Positions 28,186 to 36,790 of a stretch of 64,000 bases of DNA are shown here, piece after piece. The position numbers and the translations under genes were made by a program. The notes beneath the pieces were generated by a model that made no database searches, was not told the origin of the DNA, and worked only from the letters and a program-made list of their open reading frames with translations. How positions within the stretch are numbered: the first letter of the stretch is position 1; each line of letters opens with the position of its first letter. The stretch is taken from positions 1,116,001 to 1,180,000 of the forward strand of contig OZ240207.1 in assembly GCA_965197415.1 (NCBI GenBank), read 5' to 3'. The DNA comes from DAOUJI01 sp965197415. GTDB lineage: Bacteria > Chloroflexota > Dehalococcoidia > Lucifugimonadales > JAGWBF01.

Positions 28186-28245
28186 TTACGGGCGACCAAT
28201 GGGGTCGTGACCAGCTTCGATTGTTTTGTATCGGAGAAGAGAGAC

Positions 28246-28806
28246 ATGAACGATACACCCACCAGCCGTTTAATTTCCAGCCGCTCCATGAAACTGGCTG
28301 CAGGCGGAGTGTCGCTCGTGGCCCTAGCCCTCTTGGCGATGCTCGCAGTCGGCCTATTTACTGACGATACAGACCCAACTGCCACCGATTCCACACCGAC
28401 GGCGCGGGACCGTGAGGTTCCTACCTCCGAGGGCACGGCCCTTCACGCGGCTATTACTGAGGGTGATAGCGAGATGGTTCGCATTCTGGTAGAAGGAGGC
28501 GCCGATGTTGATGCAACAAACGTATTCGGCTATCCGGCATTGCATGCGGCCATTGACGGGGAAAACCGCGAAATGGTACGAATCCTCTTGGCGGCCGGCG
28601 CCGACGTCGACGCGAAGAACAGCTTCGGGGACCCGGCCCTCCACCTGGCAATCTCGGAGGGCGACAGCGAATTGGTACGAATTCTGATGGAGGCCGGCGC
28701 CGATATCAACGTCACCAACGCCTTCGGAGATTCGGCCCTGAGCCGGGCAGTCCACGAAGGAAACAGCGATATCCTGGAAATTCTGACCGAAGCGGGAGAT
28801 AATTGA
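28246..28806 (+). CDS. Membrane-anchored ankyrin-repeat protein, 186 aa
   Basis: A single N-terminal membrane segment (VSLVALALLAMLAVGLF) is followed by four ankyrin repeats (TALHAAITEGDSEMVRILVEGGADVDAT and similar). There is no lipobox Cys, unlike its neighbours, so it is a signal-anchor protein. Start ATG 28246 follows AGAAGAGAGA. A GTG 39 bp earlier is in frame but has a poorer site. It lies 60 bp after the ankyrin lipoprotein and probably shares its transcript. Confidence 0.85.
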   Translation: MNDTPTSRLISSRSMKLAAGGVSLVALALLAMLAVGLFTDDTDPTATDSTPTARDREVPTSEGTALHAAITEGDSEMVRILVEGGADVDATNVFGYPALHAAIDGENREMVRILLAAGADVDAKNSFGDPALHLAISEGDSELVRILMEAGADINVTNAFGDSALSRAVHEGNSDILEILTEAGDN

Positions 28807-28877
28807 TCCTGCTACATCGCAGGACTGAAATAAACTAGAGCGCCTTTTCCAAGGGTCTGTGTGAAACAACTGAGGGT

Positions 28878-29765
28878 ATGAAGAACGTACACATCTCACG
28901 GCGCTCTCTAGTGGGCCTGATGGCAGCCGGCACGGTAATCTTGCTGGCAGTGATCGCCTGCAATAGCTCTGATGAGGGTTCTGCATCTTCACCCACGCCT
29001 CCTACCGGCATGTTCTCGGTCCTGCCCACTACGGAACCTCCCGCCGCGGACGACCAGCCACCGACCATAGAGCTGAACACCCCAGAGCCGAAGCCGACGC
29101 TGACGCCGCAGCCGACTCCCACGCCCAATCCTACCTACACGCCCGTACCAACGCCCGAGCCACTGCCTACGGGCACTCCCACGCCCAATCCTACAGGCAC
29201 GCCCGTGCCGACGCCTGAGCCAACACCCGAACCCACGCCTGAACCCACACCTGAGCCAACACCCGAACCCACACCTGAGCCAACATCCGAACCCACGCCG
29301 ACTCTCAACCCCACAGCCAGACCCGACGGAAATAATGGTGGAAGTAATACGGCCGGTGACGGAGCACTACATAGGGCCGTTCACAATTGCGATTTAGATA
29401 TTGTCAAGGTCCTCATTGCAGCGGGTGCAAATGTCAATTCGAGAGGTGAGTGGCCCTATGAAGATATGCCCCTCCATAAGGCTCTTAAGATAAATTGCGA
29501 TTCTGCCATGGTGAAGTTCCTCGTAGATTCGGGCGCGGACCTTAACGCGTTATCGGACTGGCCTGGAGAATACACACCCCTCCAATTGGCGGTATGGGAA
29601 ACGGTAACGGCTGACAGTGCCGATAGAGGTGCATTGCTAATTGTGGTACAGGTCCTTGTCGACTTGGGGGCGGACATTAACGAAGGCTCATTCTCGCCCC
29701 TTGAAATCGCGGTACATCATGAAAACACTGATCTGGTTCGAATCCTGACTGGTGTTTCCAACTGA
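28878..29765 (+). CDS. Ankyrin-repeat lipoprotein with TPEP-repeat linker, 295 aa
   Basis: It has a signal with lipobox (ILLAVIACNSS). A long Pro/Thr/Glu stalk (residues about 60-150, repeated PTPEPTPEP units) is followed by about four ankyrin repeats (ALHRAVHNCDLDIVKVLIAAGANVNSR; MPLHKALKINCDSAMVKFLVDSGAD). The stalk would hold the ankyrin domain away from the membrane. Third of three consecutive exported ankyrin genes. The AT-rich tail of the gene differs in codon use from the first two, so it may have diverged separately. Confidence 0.87.
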   Translation: MKNVHISRRSLVGLMAAGTVILLAVIACNSSDEGSASSPTPPTGMFSVLPTTEPPAADDQPPTIELNTPEPKPTLTPQPTPTPNPTYTPVPTPEPLPTGTPTPNPTGTPVPTPEPTPEPTPEPTPEPTPEPTPEPTSEPTPTLNPTARPDGNNGGSNTAGDGALHRAVHNCDLDIVKVLIAAGANVNSRGEWPYEDMPLHKALKINCDSAMVKFLVDSGADLNALSDWPGEYTPLQLAVWETVTADSADRGALLIVVQVLVDLGADINEGSFSPLEIAVHHENTDLVRILTGVSN

Positions 29766-29915
29766 GCCCAAATTTTGGTACGACCCAATCTCGCAAATCG
29801 GTCGCTGTCATTCAGCCGTCCCACAAGACAGGGATTCGTCTCAACCGTAATGCATCCATGCTTGGAGATGTTCACTTAACCTAGTCAGGTTGCTTCTGAC
29901 GAAGATGTGACAGGG

Positions 29916-30722
29916 CTACCAGCCGCCGTCCCTACGCACGGCCTCCAGTGCGTGGGCCGGGACCCAGCCCCGGAGTTCCCCACCTGGGAGGGTGACTTGC
30001 AGCCAGCCGTGGCGTGAGTCCACCAGGTGCACCTGGGCGCCGCTGTGAAGGGCGAACACCTCGTCGTATTGCTGACCTGGTCCACTCAGGACCGCAACGA
30101 TGTCTTCAGTAACCACTCCCGTGTTTTTGTAGGGATTGGAATAGAGCATGCTCAGCAACAGGACCAGGCAAATAAGCATGACGGCAAAGCAGACCACTGC
30201 TCCGTTCCGTAATATGTTCCTTCGCTGCATATTCGGGCGCAGGATGAGCGCGCCTACAGTGACCGCCCCCACAGCCCACAGCATTAGCGCCGCCAGACCG
30301 AACTCTCCGGTGGTGGCCCAGCGGCGTCCGAAGTCGGAAATGCTGGCGACCAGAGAGGCTCCCTCGGCCTCAAGCTGGTCCACCGTCCTGCTGCGAGCCA
30401 TTTGAAGATTAGCCAGTATGTCAGGGTCGCGGGGCGACAACTCCTCGGCCCGCCGGTAGTTCAGGATTGCCCGACCGAGGTCGCCGCTCTCCAAGTATGC
30501 ATTGCCGAGGTTGTAGTGGACGGCGGCGTCCCGGTATCCGCGCCCGATGAGGGCTTCATATTTCTGGATGGCTTCCGAGTACTCCTCGCGGTCGTAATGG
30601 GCGTTGGCCCTGGCCATCAACTCTCCCGGAGACTGCTCCTGAGCGAATACGCCTCCGGCCAGAGCCGCGAGTAATCCTAGCGCCGCCAAAAGACCGATTA
30701 CGATCTTTCCAAGCCCTCTCAC
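29916..30722 (-). CDS. batE: BatE-like TPR and SH3-domain membrane protein
   Basis: It has a signal/anchor segment (IVIGLLAALGLLAALAGGVFA). Residues about 35-125 are TPR repeats (ANAHYDREEYSEAIQKYEALI; VHYNLGNAYLESGDLGRAILNYRRAEEL). Two transmembrane helices follow (ALMLWAVGAVTVGALIL; VVCFAVMLICLVLLLSM), then a bacterial SH3 domain (VVTEDIVAVLSGPGQQYDEVFALHSGAQVHLV...GELRGWVPAHAL). It overlaps the batD-like stop by 4 bp and is the last gene of the operon. Assignment follows from domain order and position. Confidence 0.8.
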   Translation of the reverse strand: MRGLGKIVIGLLAALGLLAALAGGVFAQEQSPGELMARANAHYDREEYSEAIQKYEALIGRGYRDAAVHYNLGNAYLESGDLGRAILNYRRAEELSPRDPDILANLQMARSRTVDQLEAEGASLVASISDFGRRWATTGEFGLAALMLWAVGAVTVGALILRPNMQRRNILRNGAVVCFAVMLICLVLLLSMLYSNPYKNTGVVTEDIVAVLSGPGQQYDEVFALHSGAQVHLVDSRHGWLQVTLPGGELRGWVPAHALEAVRRDGGW

Positions 30723-32122
30723 TGGCCGATAGCCCCCTCGAGTTCGGACAACAGCTGGGAGGTCCTACTACCGTGTTCCCGGGTCTCAACGGAGCCTTCA
30801 GTAAGTGGAGCGTACCTTGCGACTTCTCCTGCAGACAGGATGCATTCAACCCGAAACTCCAGATCGGGACTGACCCCGGCCTCCCGAAGCCGCTGGAGGA
30901 GCGACTCGCGTGTCAACCCACTGAGAGACGTTTCGAGCTTAGCCGAGAGATATGACAGCACTGCCTGAGCGGAGGCGACTCTCGGGTCAACCCCTTCGGT
31001 CAAGGCCCGCGATAATTCCTCCTGGGCTTCGGGAAGTGCATTCCATTTCAGGGCCTCGGCGCGGGCGGCTTCCAAGGCCGCCCGTCTGCGGCGCCAGAGC
31101 ACGGCCCCCACAATAACCAGCGCCGGTGTACTCCATGCGGCCCAGTAGAATGTGCTGCCGGCCAACTCTCTCCCAGCTCGGCTGAGGGATGGGGGTACGG
31201 GCTTGATGGGCCTCATCTCCGATCCCTCGTCGTCGGTCGCAGGATCAGAGTCAGGGATGGGCGGGACATCAGGCAGTCCGTCGGCTGCGGCAACGGAAAT
31301 GACGATGGGAGGAGTAGCGACCTCAACGTACTCCTCCGACGCCGGGTCGAAATAGGCATACCCGATTTCGGGGATAGTCAGTTCTCCGGCCTGCTCCGAT
31401 ACAAGCAAAATTCGGTAGGTGCGACTTCCGGTAACCCGGCCCGCCACGACCCGGGTCTCGATGTCCGGTGGGGATTCGACGACGCGCCAACCAGCGAATT
31501 CCGGCCACACGGGGTCCGGGAGCGCCTCGATATTTCCCTCTCCGGAAATCGTCACCATGAGTTGCACGGGTTCGTTGACTTGCCCGGCGGCTGAATCCGC
31601 CTCGGCGGAGACGTCGAACCTACCGACGGCCCCGGCGAATCTATCGGGGGACCCTGGAGGGAGTGGCCGCAATTGGACCGTGACCGGAGGCGTCTCCAAT
31701 TTGCGCTGGCCTCCAGCGGTCCCATCGGAGACCATCAAGGCGGCGGCTTCAATGTCAACCGTTCCCAGGACACTGGGGAACAGCGCCGTTCGCAGCTCGA
31801 TGACCCGGTACTCGATGGAGTCTATCACCTCGGTATATTCATCCTGCTCCAGCGATTGGCTGTTCCAGAATCCGGCGAAATCCGGAGACTCATACCGCAC
31901 CTGACCGGACGGCATCGTACCCCCAGATTCTTGGTAGACCTTGAATATGTAAGTTATTTGTTGGCCCAAGTAAGGCCGGTCATTGTCCACCGAAGCTCGG
32001 ACGAACAGAGGCGCATCGGGGGAAGACTGGGCATGAACGGTCGGAATGGCCGCCGACGACATCACTACAACTGCGATGAAAATAGCAACCGAAATCCGGC
32101 ATATATTCTTCAAGCTAAGCAC
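30719..32122 (-). CDS. batD: BatD-family protein (oxygen tolerance-type)
   Basis: It has a signal peptide (ISVAIFIAVVVMSSAAIPTVHAQ). Repeated immunoglobulin-like beta domains show the BatD starts VRASVDNDRPYLGQQITYIFKVY and VQLMVTISGEGNIEALPDP. A transmembrane helix (AAWSTPALVIVGAVLWRRRR) and a cytoplasmic helical tail follow. It lies 8 bp downstream of the TPR lipoprotein gene. Bat proteins form envelope complexes with the VWA proteins, whose role is still unclear in most bacteria. Confidence 0.85.
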   Translation of the reverse strand: MLSLKNICRISVAIFIAVVVMSSAAIPTVHAQSSPDAPLFVRASVDNDRPYLGQQITYIFKVYQESGGTMPSGQVRYESPDFAGFWNSQSLEQDEYTEVIDSIEYRVIELRTALFPSVLGTVDIEAAALMVSDGTAGGQRKLETPPVTVQLRPLPPGSPDRFAGAVGRFDVSAEADSAAGQVNEPVQLMVTISGEGNIEALPDPVWPEFAGWRVVESPPDIETRVVAGRVTGSRTYRILLVSEQAGELTIPEIGYAYFDPASEEYVEVATPPIVISVAAADGLPDVPPIPDSDPATDDEGSEMRPIKPVPPSLSRAGRELAGSTFYWAAWSTPALVIVGAVLWRRRRAALEAARAEALKWNALPEAQEELSRALTEGVDPRVASAQAVLSYLSAKLETSLSGLTRESLLQRLREAGVSPDLEFRVECILSAGEVARYAPLTEGSVETREHGSRTSQLLSELEGAIGQ

Positions 32123-32130
32123 TTGTCGGC

Positions 32131-32799
32131 TTACCAGTCGAACTCACTGGGGGGTTTGGGAGATACCAGGATCTGTCTCCTTCGCTCCTGGAGGGTCTGG
32201 GCGCTTTCGCCGACGGACTCAAGTATTTGTCGCGCGTGAGCTTCGGTTATGGGAGCATCCTGTTCCTGCTCTTCCTCTTGTTCCTCTTGCTGCTGTTCCT
32301 GCTCTTCTTCCTCCTGCTGTTCGTCCTGTTCCCTTTCATCCTCCTGTTGCTGGTCCTGTTCCTCTTCTTCCGGCGGCATCTGGTTCAACGCCAGTTCCAG
32401 GTTATGCTTGGCATCCTGGTCATCCGGGTCCATCCGCAACACTTCCTGATACGCTTCGACCGCCTGCCGATATTGCTGCCGCTGGAATAAGGCGTTGCCC
32501 CGGTTAAAGAATCCGCTGGACCGCAGCTCACCATCAGCGAGCTTTAGAGATTCGTCGTAATCCTCAACCGAGCCCTCGTACTCTCCCATGCGATACAAGA
32601 CGTTGCCGAAGTTGTAGAATGGCTCTCCTGTCTCGGATGAGCGTTCCTTCGCGAGTTGATACGTTTCCAGGGCTACGGGGTAGTCGCCGCTGAGGTACGG
32701 CTCATGGCCCGAGTTGTTGACGTCCCCCGGCGTAGACCCGCAGGCCATCAGGAAGAGTGCGAGAACCGCAGCGCCAACCAGGATTTCCCGGCTAAACAT
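32131..32799 (-). CDS. batC: BatC-like TPR lipoprotein with Glu/Gln-rich region
   Basis: The lipobox is LFLMACGS. TPR units (PFYNFGNVLYRMGEYEGSVEDYDESL; GFFNRGNALFQRQQYRQAVEAYQEVL) are followed by an extreme acidic Glu/Gln tract (about residues 145-190), then a basic tail. Such a TPR plus acidic stretch is typical of BatC. It overlaps the end of batB by 8 bp. Confidence 0.83.
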   Translation of the reverse strand: MFSREILVGAAVLALFLMACGSTPGDVNNSGHEPYLSGDYPVALETYQLAKERSSETGEPFYNFGNVLYRMGEYEGSVEDYDESLKLADGELRSSGFFNRGNALFQRQQYRQAVEAYQEVLRMDPDDQDAKHNLELALNQMPPEEEEQDQQQEDEREQDEQQEEEEQEQQQEEQEEEQEQDAPITEAHARQILESVGESAQTLQERRRQILVSPKPPSEFDW

Positions 32800-33838
32800 C
32801 TCCCGCCCTCTCTGGGGCCACCCATTGCCTTCTTCTCTGCCGCAGGAATAGACTGTCGGTCATCACTTCGGCCAAGACCAGGCATAGTGCGCCTCCGAGG
32901 AGGAACAGCTGGAATCGTTCCACCTTTCTCTGACTGAACTCGCTCTGAAGGGTCTCGTCCTGGAACGAACGGATCTCTTCGGCCAGCTCCGCCATTGCAC
33001 CGCTCTCGGCGGCCCGAAAGTAGCGGCCCCCGCCGCTCTCAGCAATCTGCTCTAGGGCTACCTCGTCTATTCTTGAGACAACGGTGCGGCCCTCGGAATC
33101 CTGGCGGAGCCCAGCGATGTTTCCTAGTTCGTCGTATTCGGGGACGGGTCCTCCGTCCGGTGAGCCGAAACCCACTGTGTATATGACCACTCCTTCTGCC
33201 GCAGCCCGCTTCGCCGCGGTGATGGGATCACCCTCGTGGTTCTCGCCGTCGGTCATTATGACGATGACTTTCTGGCTCTCACGTTCATTGCTGAAGCCGA
33301 CTATTGCGGTGTCTATGGCCTCGGCAATCACGGTACCCTGTCTGCTGATGGCATTTGGGCCGGCGTGATTCAGGTAGGTCCGGGCCGTAGCGTAATCGGA
33401 AGTCAGCGGAAACTGGACGAAGCTGGCGCCGGAGAACAGGACTATGCCGACCTCGTCACCCTCCAGACCTGAAATAAGGCTGGATATCTCGAGCTTGGCC
33501 CGGTCGAGGCGGCTGGGCTTCAGGTCCTGGACCAACATGCTGCGGGATATGTCCAGGGCCACCATGACCTGCGCGCCTCCCTGCTCAACAATCTCGATGT
33601 CGCTGCCCCATTGGGGCCGGGCGAGGGCGACGACGAGGAGGGTGAAGGCTACGAACCACAACGCGAATCTAAGAATACGCACCTTGCCGCTCGCCGCCGG
33701 GCTCAGCCGACCCACCAGGGTAGGATCGCCAAGGCGACTCAATAAACTCGCACGCCGGGACAGGGCCCAGCGCACAAACAGGGCCAGCCCGGGTAGCGCG
33801 GCCAGGATATAAAGAAATTGAGGCGCTCCGAAGGACAT
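32792..33838 (-). CDS. batB: BatB-type VWA-domain membrane protein
   Basis: Start ATG 33838 begins MSFGAPQFLYILAALPG. A longer frame adds 53 residues that overlap batA out of frame and look spurious. N-terminal helices at about 8-25 and 57-75 are followed by a VWA domain with a perfect MIDAS (VALDISRSML), IVLFSG and IVIMTDGENHEGD. A C-terminal helix (FLLGGALCLVLAEVM) closes it. Two-helix/VWA/one-helix is the BatA/BatB layout. Gap of 7 bp to batA. Confidence 0.87.
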   Translation of the reverse strand: MSFGAPQFLYILAALPGLALFVRWALSRRASLLSRLGDPTLVGRLSPAASGKVRILRFALWFVAFTLLVVALARPQWGSDIEIVEQGGAQVMVALDISRSMLVQDLKPSRLDRAKLEISSLISGLEGDEVGIVLFSGASFVQFPLTSDYATARTYLNHAGPNAISRQGTVIAEAIDTAIVGFSNERESQKVIVIMTDGENHEGDPITAAKRAAAEGVVIYTVGFGSPDGGPVPEYDELGNIAGLRQDSEGRTVVSRIDEVALEQIAESGGGRYFRAAESGAMAELAEEIRSFQDETLQSEFSQRKVERFQLFLLGGALCLVLAEVMTDSLFLRQRRRQWVAPERAGDV

Positions 33839-33845
33839 AGCTAAC

Positions 33846-34829
33846 CTAGGGCAGCCTCCTGAACACGGTCTGAGAGAGAACCAAGTCAACCAGCAGAATT
33901 GCCAGGGCCGGGGCCAGGAACCAGGCAAGAAGCTCCTGGTAGCGGGTGAAGACCAATACCTCCACCTCAGACTTCTCCAGAGAGTTGATCTCGGCATAGA
34001 TGTCCCGCAGTCCCTCCGTGTCCGTAGCCAGGTAGAACTTGGCGTCGGTAATGTTCGCTATCTCCAGGAGGGTCTCCTCATCAAGGGGGTTTTCCTGTGA
34101 ATTGCCGTCCACATCGGAGCCGCCGGGCCGGCTGGTCCCAACTCCTATGGTGTACAGCTTGATGCCCAGGGCCTCGGATGCAGTGGCGACGGTGATCGGG
34201 TCCAGCTGGCCGGCGTTGTTGACGCCATCCGTTATCAGGGTAACCAGCTTGCTCTCGGAGGTAGAGTCCTTCAGCATATTGGCGGCCGTAGCCATGCCGC
34301 TTCCCATGGCTGTTCCGTCTTCGATCCCCAGTTGGTCCGCCAGATGTACATCGCTCAGCAGCCGCAGCAGGACACCATGGTCGAGAGTGGGCGGACTCTG
34401 GATGAACGCCTCCCGTGAGAATACGACCAACCCGATGCGGTCGTATGTCCGCTCCTCTATGAATTCCGCTACAATCTCCTTTGCCGCTCCCAGCCTGTTC
34501 GGAGCAAAGTCTGTCTGCCCCATGCTCCCGGAGATGTCCAATGCGATGGCTATGTCCACGCCCTCGCCGCGTATCACTTCCCGGGCCTCGGCCACCTGCG
34601 GACGGGCGACGGCAACTATCAACAGCGCCAGTGCGAGGAACCGCAGCGCCGGTACGAAGGGCATTATCCGCAGCCGGAGCGACCGGCTGCCGGAGGTGAG
34701 CCGGGTGTCAGCGTACCTCATTCCCGCAGGAGCCATCCGTCTTCGCCACAGGTGAGGCATCGCCGCGAGTATGGGCACCCCTATCAGCAGAAAAAGCAGC
34801 CATGGAGAGGCGAAGCTCAACCCACTCAC
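33846..34829 (-). CDS. batA: BatA-type VWA-domain membrane protein
   Basis: N-terminal hydrophobic segments (PWLLFLLIGVPILAAMP; ALRFLALALLIVAVARP) are followed by a VWA domain with MIDAS DxSxS (IALDISGSMGQTD), LVVFSREAF and LVTLITDGVNNAG. A C-terminal helix (LLAWFLAPALAILLVDLVL) follows. It overlaps the upstream DUF4381-like gene by 4 bp. VWA proteins of this type work with a MoxR ATPase in metal-dependent protein assembly or envelope stress response (family knowledge). Confidence 0.87.
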   Translation of the reverse strand: MSGLSFASPWLLFLLIGVPILAAMPHLWRRRMAPAGMRYADTRLTSGSRSLRLRIMPFVPALRFLALALLIVAVARPQVAEAREVIRGEGVDIAIALDISGSMGQTDFAPNRLGAAKEIVAEFIEERTYDRIGLVVFSREAFIQSPPTLDHGVLLRLLSDVHLADQLGIEDGTAMGSGMATAANMLKDSTSESKLVTLITDGVNNAGQLDPITVATASEALGIKLYTIGVGTSRPGGSDVDGNSQENPLDEETLLEIANITDAKFYLATDTEGLRDIYAEINSLEKSEVEVLVFTRYQELLAWFLAPALAILLVDLVLSQTVFRRLP

Positions 34830-35905
34830 GTCGCCCCTCCCATCGGTGCGGGGGAGCCATACTGCGGTGTTGCTTGCTCAAGGACCGGCCCGGTTGCGTC
34901 AACGAAGCGCCGGACCCGGCTAACGACCTCATGGGCCCGGGCAGTGGGTGGCGAATAATTGGCGAACTTCACCAGGTCAGCCTCCTGGAGCAGTTCAACT
35001 ACCTCACGAGAGTTAAGGGCATCGAGGGACGACTGCGAAATCGCCGCACCGATCTCTCCCGTGGACATATCGCTTCCATCCGCCTGCCCCACCTCCATCA
35101 AGTACGTCGCACCGAGGTACGTGCGCAGAGCAACTGCGACAAGGGTATAGTGCCCTCGCAGGTCACCTGTCTCCAGCAGATCGAGGCGGCCGATGCGATC
35201 AAGTTCCTGAATCGCCACTTCCCACGGCTTCCGCGTATCAGTCTCCGGGCCAGCCGCACTGGCTTGTGCGCGGGACCGGCGGTAGATGTAGTAACCCACC
35301 GCTCCAGATGCTCCCACTACAGCAAGGCCAAGCAAAGCTAGAACAAGAGGCCGCTCCCACAGGGGAGTCGAGAGGTCGGCAGGAGGACGTATGTCCTTCA
35401 ACTCCTCGTTCGGGCCTGACAACACCGAAAGTACGGTCAACGCCACCGGGTCAGGATATACCTGCTCCACGCTGCCATCGGTATTGCGGATGGAAATTGG
35501 CAGGTCGGGAGTATCGAAGGCCCCCGGGGCGAACAGGGCCACACGAAACTGTTTGGCGATTGTTTTCAAGCCGTTATTGAGGGAGGTCGTCTGCACCGAG
35601 GTCTGAGCCTGGACTTCGAACGGGCCCCACTCGCGGTCGAGCCTTGGCAAGACCACGACAATATCCTCTGGATGAGAGACCACCAGGCTCAATATGGCCA
35701 CGTCGCCCACGGTCAACTCGGAGCGGTCGGCAGTGAAGGATATGCGCACGGAGGAGGACGAAGCGCTTTGGGCTGCCGAGGTTTCAACGCTGGCAATTGC
35801 CAACAGCATGGCAAGGAACAAAGTGGCCAGAATGCGAGCTATCAACCAAGCGCCGCTCCCATTTGCCGCAAGAGACCCTCGAACATGCCCGGCGCCCGTC
35901 ATCAT
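34826..35905 (-). CDS. BatD-like/DUF4381-type exported protein
   Basis: Start ATG 35905 is coupled to the DUF58 stop by an ATGA overlap. An in-frame extension of 53 residues would run into DUF58 and is rejected. It has an N-terminal signal (ARILATLFLAMLLAIASVETSAAQ), an Ig-like domain (FTADRSELTVGDVAILSLVVSH), a transmembrane helix (LVLALLGLAVVGASGAVGYYIYRR) and a cytoplasmic helical domain (WEVAIQELDRIGRLDLLETG...FANYSPP). It is a second BatD-like protein in the operon, shorter than that at 30719-32122. Confidence 0.78.
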   Translation of the reverse strand: MMTGAGHVRGSLAANGSGAWLIARILATLFLAMLLAIASVETSAAQSASSSSVRISFTADRSELTVGDVAILSLVVSHPEDIVVVLPRLDREWGPFEVQAQTSVQTTSLNNGLKTIAKQFRVALFAPGAFDTPDLPISIRNTDGSVEQVYPDPVALTVLSVLSGPNEELKDIRPPADLSTPLWERPLVLALLGLAVVGASGAVGYYIYRRSRAQASAAGPETDTRKPWEVAIQELDRIGRLDLLETGDLRGHYTLVAVALRTYLGATYLMEVGQADGSDMSTGEIGAAISQSSLDALNSREVVELLQEADLVKFANYSPPTARAHEVVSRVRRFVDATGPVLEQATPQYGSPAPMGGAT

Positions 35906-36789
35906 CGTCCCAGCCGGCGAAGACGGTCCTTGAAGAATGCCCCCACCTCGGCGACATAGTCTCTCTCGGTGGTCACGCTGATCCGGTCCACTCCAGCCGA
36001 AGAGAAGACGTCGCGCTTGCCTTCTTCCAGTCGCGTGACCCTGTCGGCAAACGCTTGCCGCCAATCCTTGCCGCCGGTATCTACCCAGCGGCCCTCTCCG
36101 GTCTCGGCGTCTTCCAGAAAGAGTAAGCCCACGTCTGCCATCCGGTGTTCCAGAGGATCGTTCAGGTCGAAAGCCACCACATCGTGGCGCCGGTTGGTTA
36201 CCATCATGGCCTGGCGGTAGGACTCCGGGTCCGCGAGGAAGTCCGAGACAAGGAAGACGATGCTGCGGCGCTTCAACATTTGATGGACAGTGTTAAGCGC
36301 GAGCCTGATGTCGGTTCCCGATCCCGACGGCTGAAAGACTAACAGGTCGCGGACCATCCTCAGAACGTGGCTTCTTCCCTTACGGGGCGGCACCAGCGAC
36401 TCAACGCGATCGGTGAATAGGAGGAGACCGACCTTGTCGTTGTTGGTGGTGGCCGCGAAGGACATGACGGCAGCCAACTCGACGGCCAACTCCCGCTTGA
36501 ACCGGTTCCTGGTGCCGAAGTCTCCGGAACCGCTAACGTCAACGACCAGCATGGCCGTCAGTTCCCGTTCCTCGACGAAGCTCTTTACATACGGCTCCCC
36601 GGTTCGGGCCGTGACGTTCCAGTCGATGGAGCGTACGTCGTCTCCTGGATGGTACTGGCGGACCTCGTCGAACTCCATGCCCCGGCCCTTGAACACCGAT
36701 TGGTATTCGCCGGCAAAGCTGTCGTTGACCAGCTTCCGGGTTGTTATTTCTATTCGTCTTATCCTGGCAATCAGGTCGCCGGTCAGCAT
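35902..36789 (-). CDS. DUF58 domain protein
   Basis: It shows the DUF58 signature YQSVFKGRGMEFDEVRQYHPGDDVRSIDWN followed by a VWA-like fold (TAMLVVDVSGSGDFG; NDKVGLLLFTDRVE; IVFLVSDFL). No membrane segments. Genes of this family almost always follow a moxR gene, as here with a 1-bp gap. It is thought to be the MoxR partner. Full length for the family. Confidence 0.92.
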   Translation of the reverse strand: MLTGDLIARIRRIEITTRKLVNDSFAGEYQSVFKGRGMEFDEVRQYHPGDDVRSIDWNVTARTGEPYVKSFVEERELTAMLVVDVSGSGDFGTRNRFKRELAVELAAVMSFAATTNNDKVGLLLFTDRVESLVPPRKGRSHVLRMVRDLLVFQPSGSGTDIRLALNTVHQMLKRRSIVFLVSDFLADPESYRQAMMVTNRRHDVVAFDLNDPLEHRMADVGLLFLEDAETGEGRWVDTGGKDWRQAFADRVTRLEEGKRDVFSSAGVDRISVTTERDYVAEVGAFFKDRLRRLGR

Positions 36790-36790
36790 G

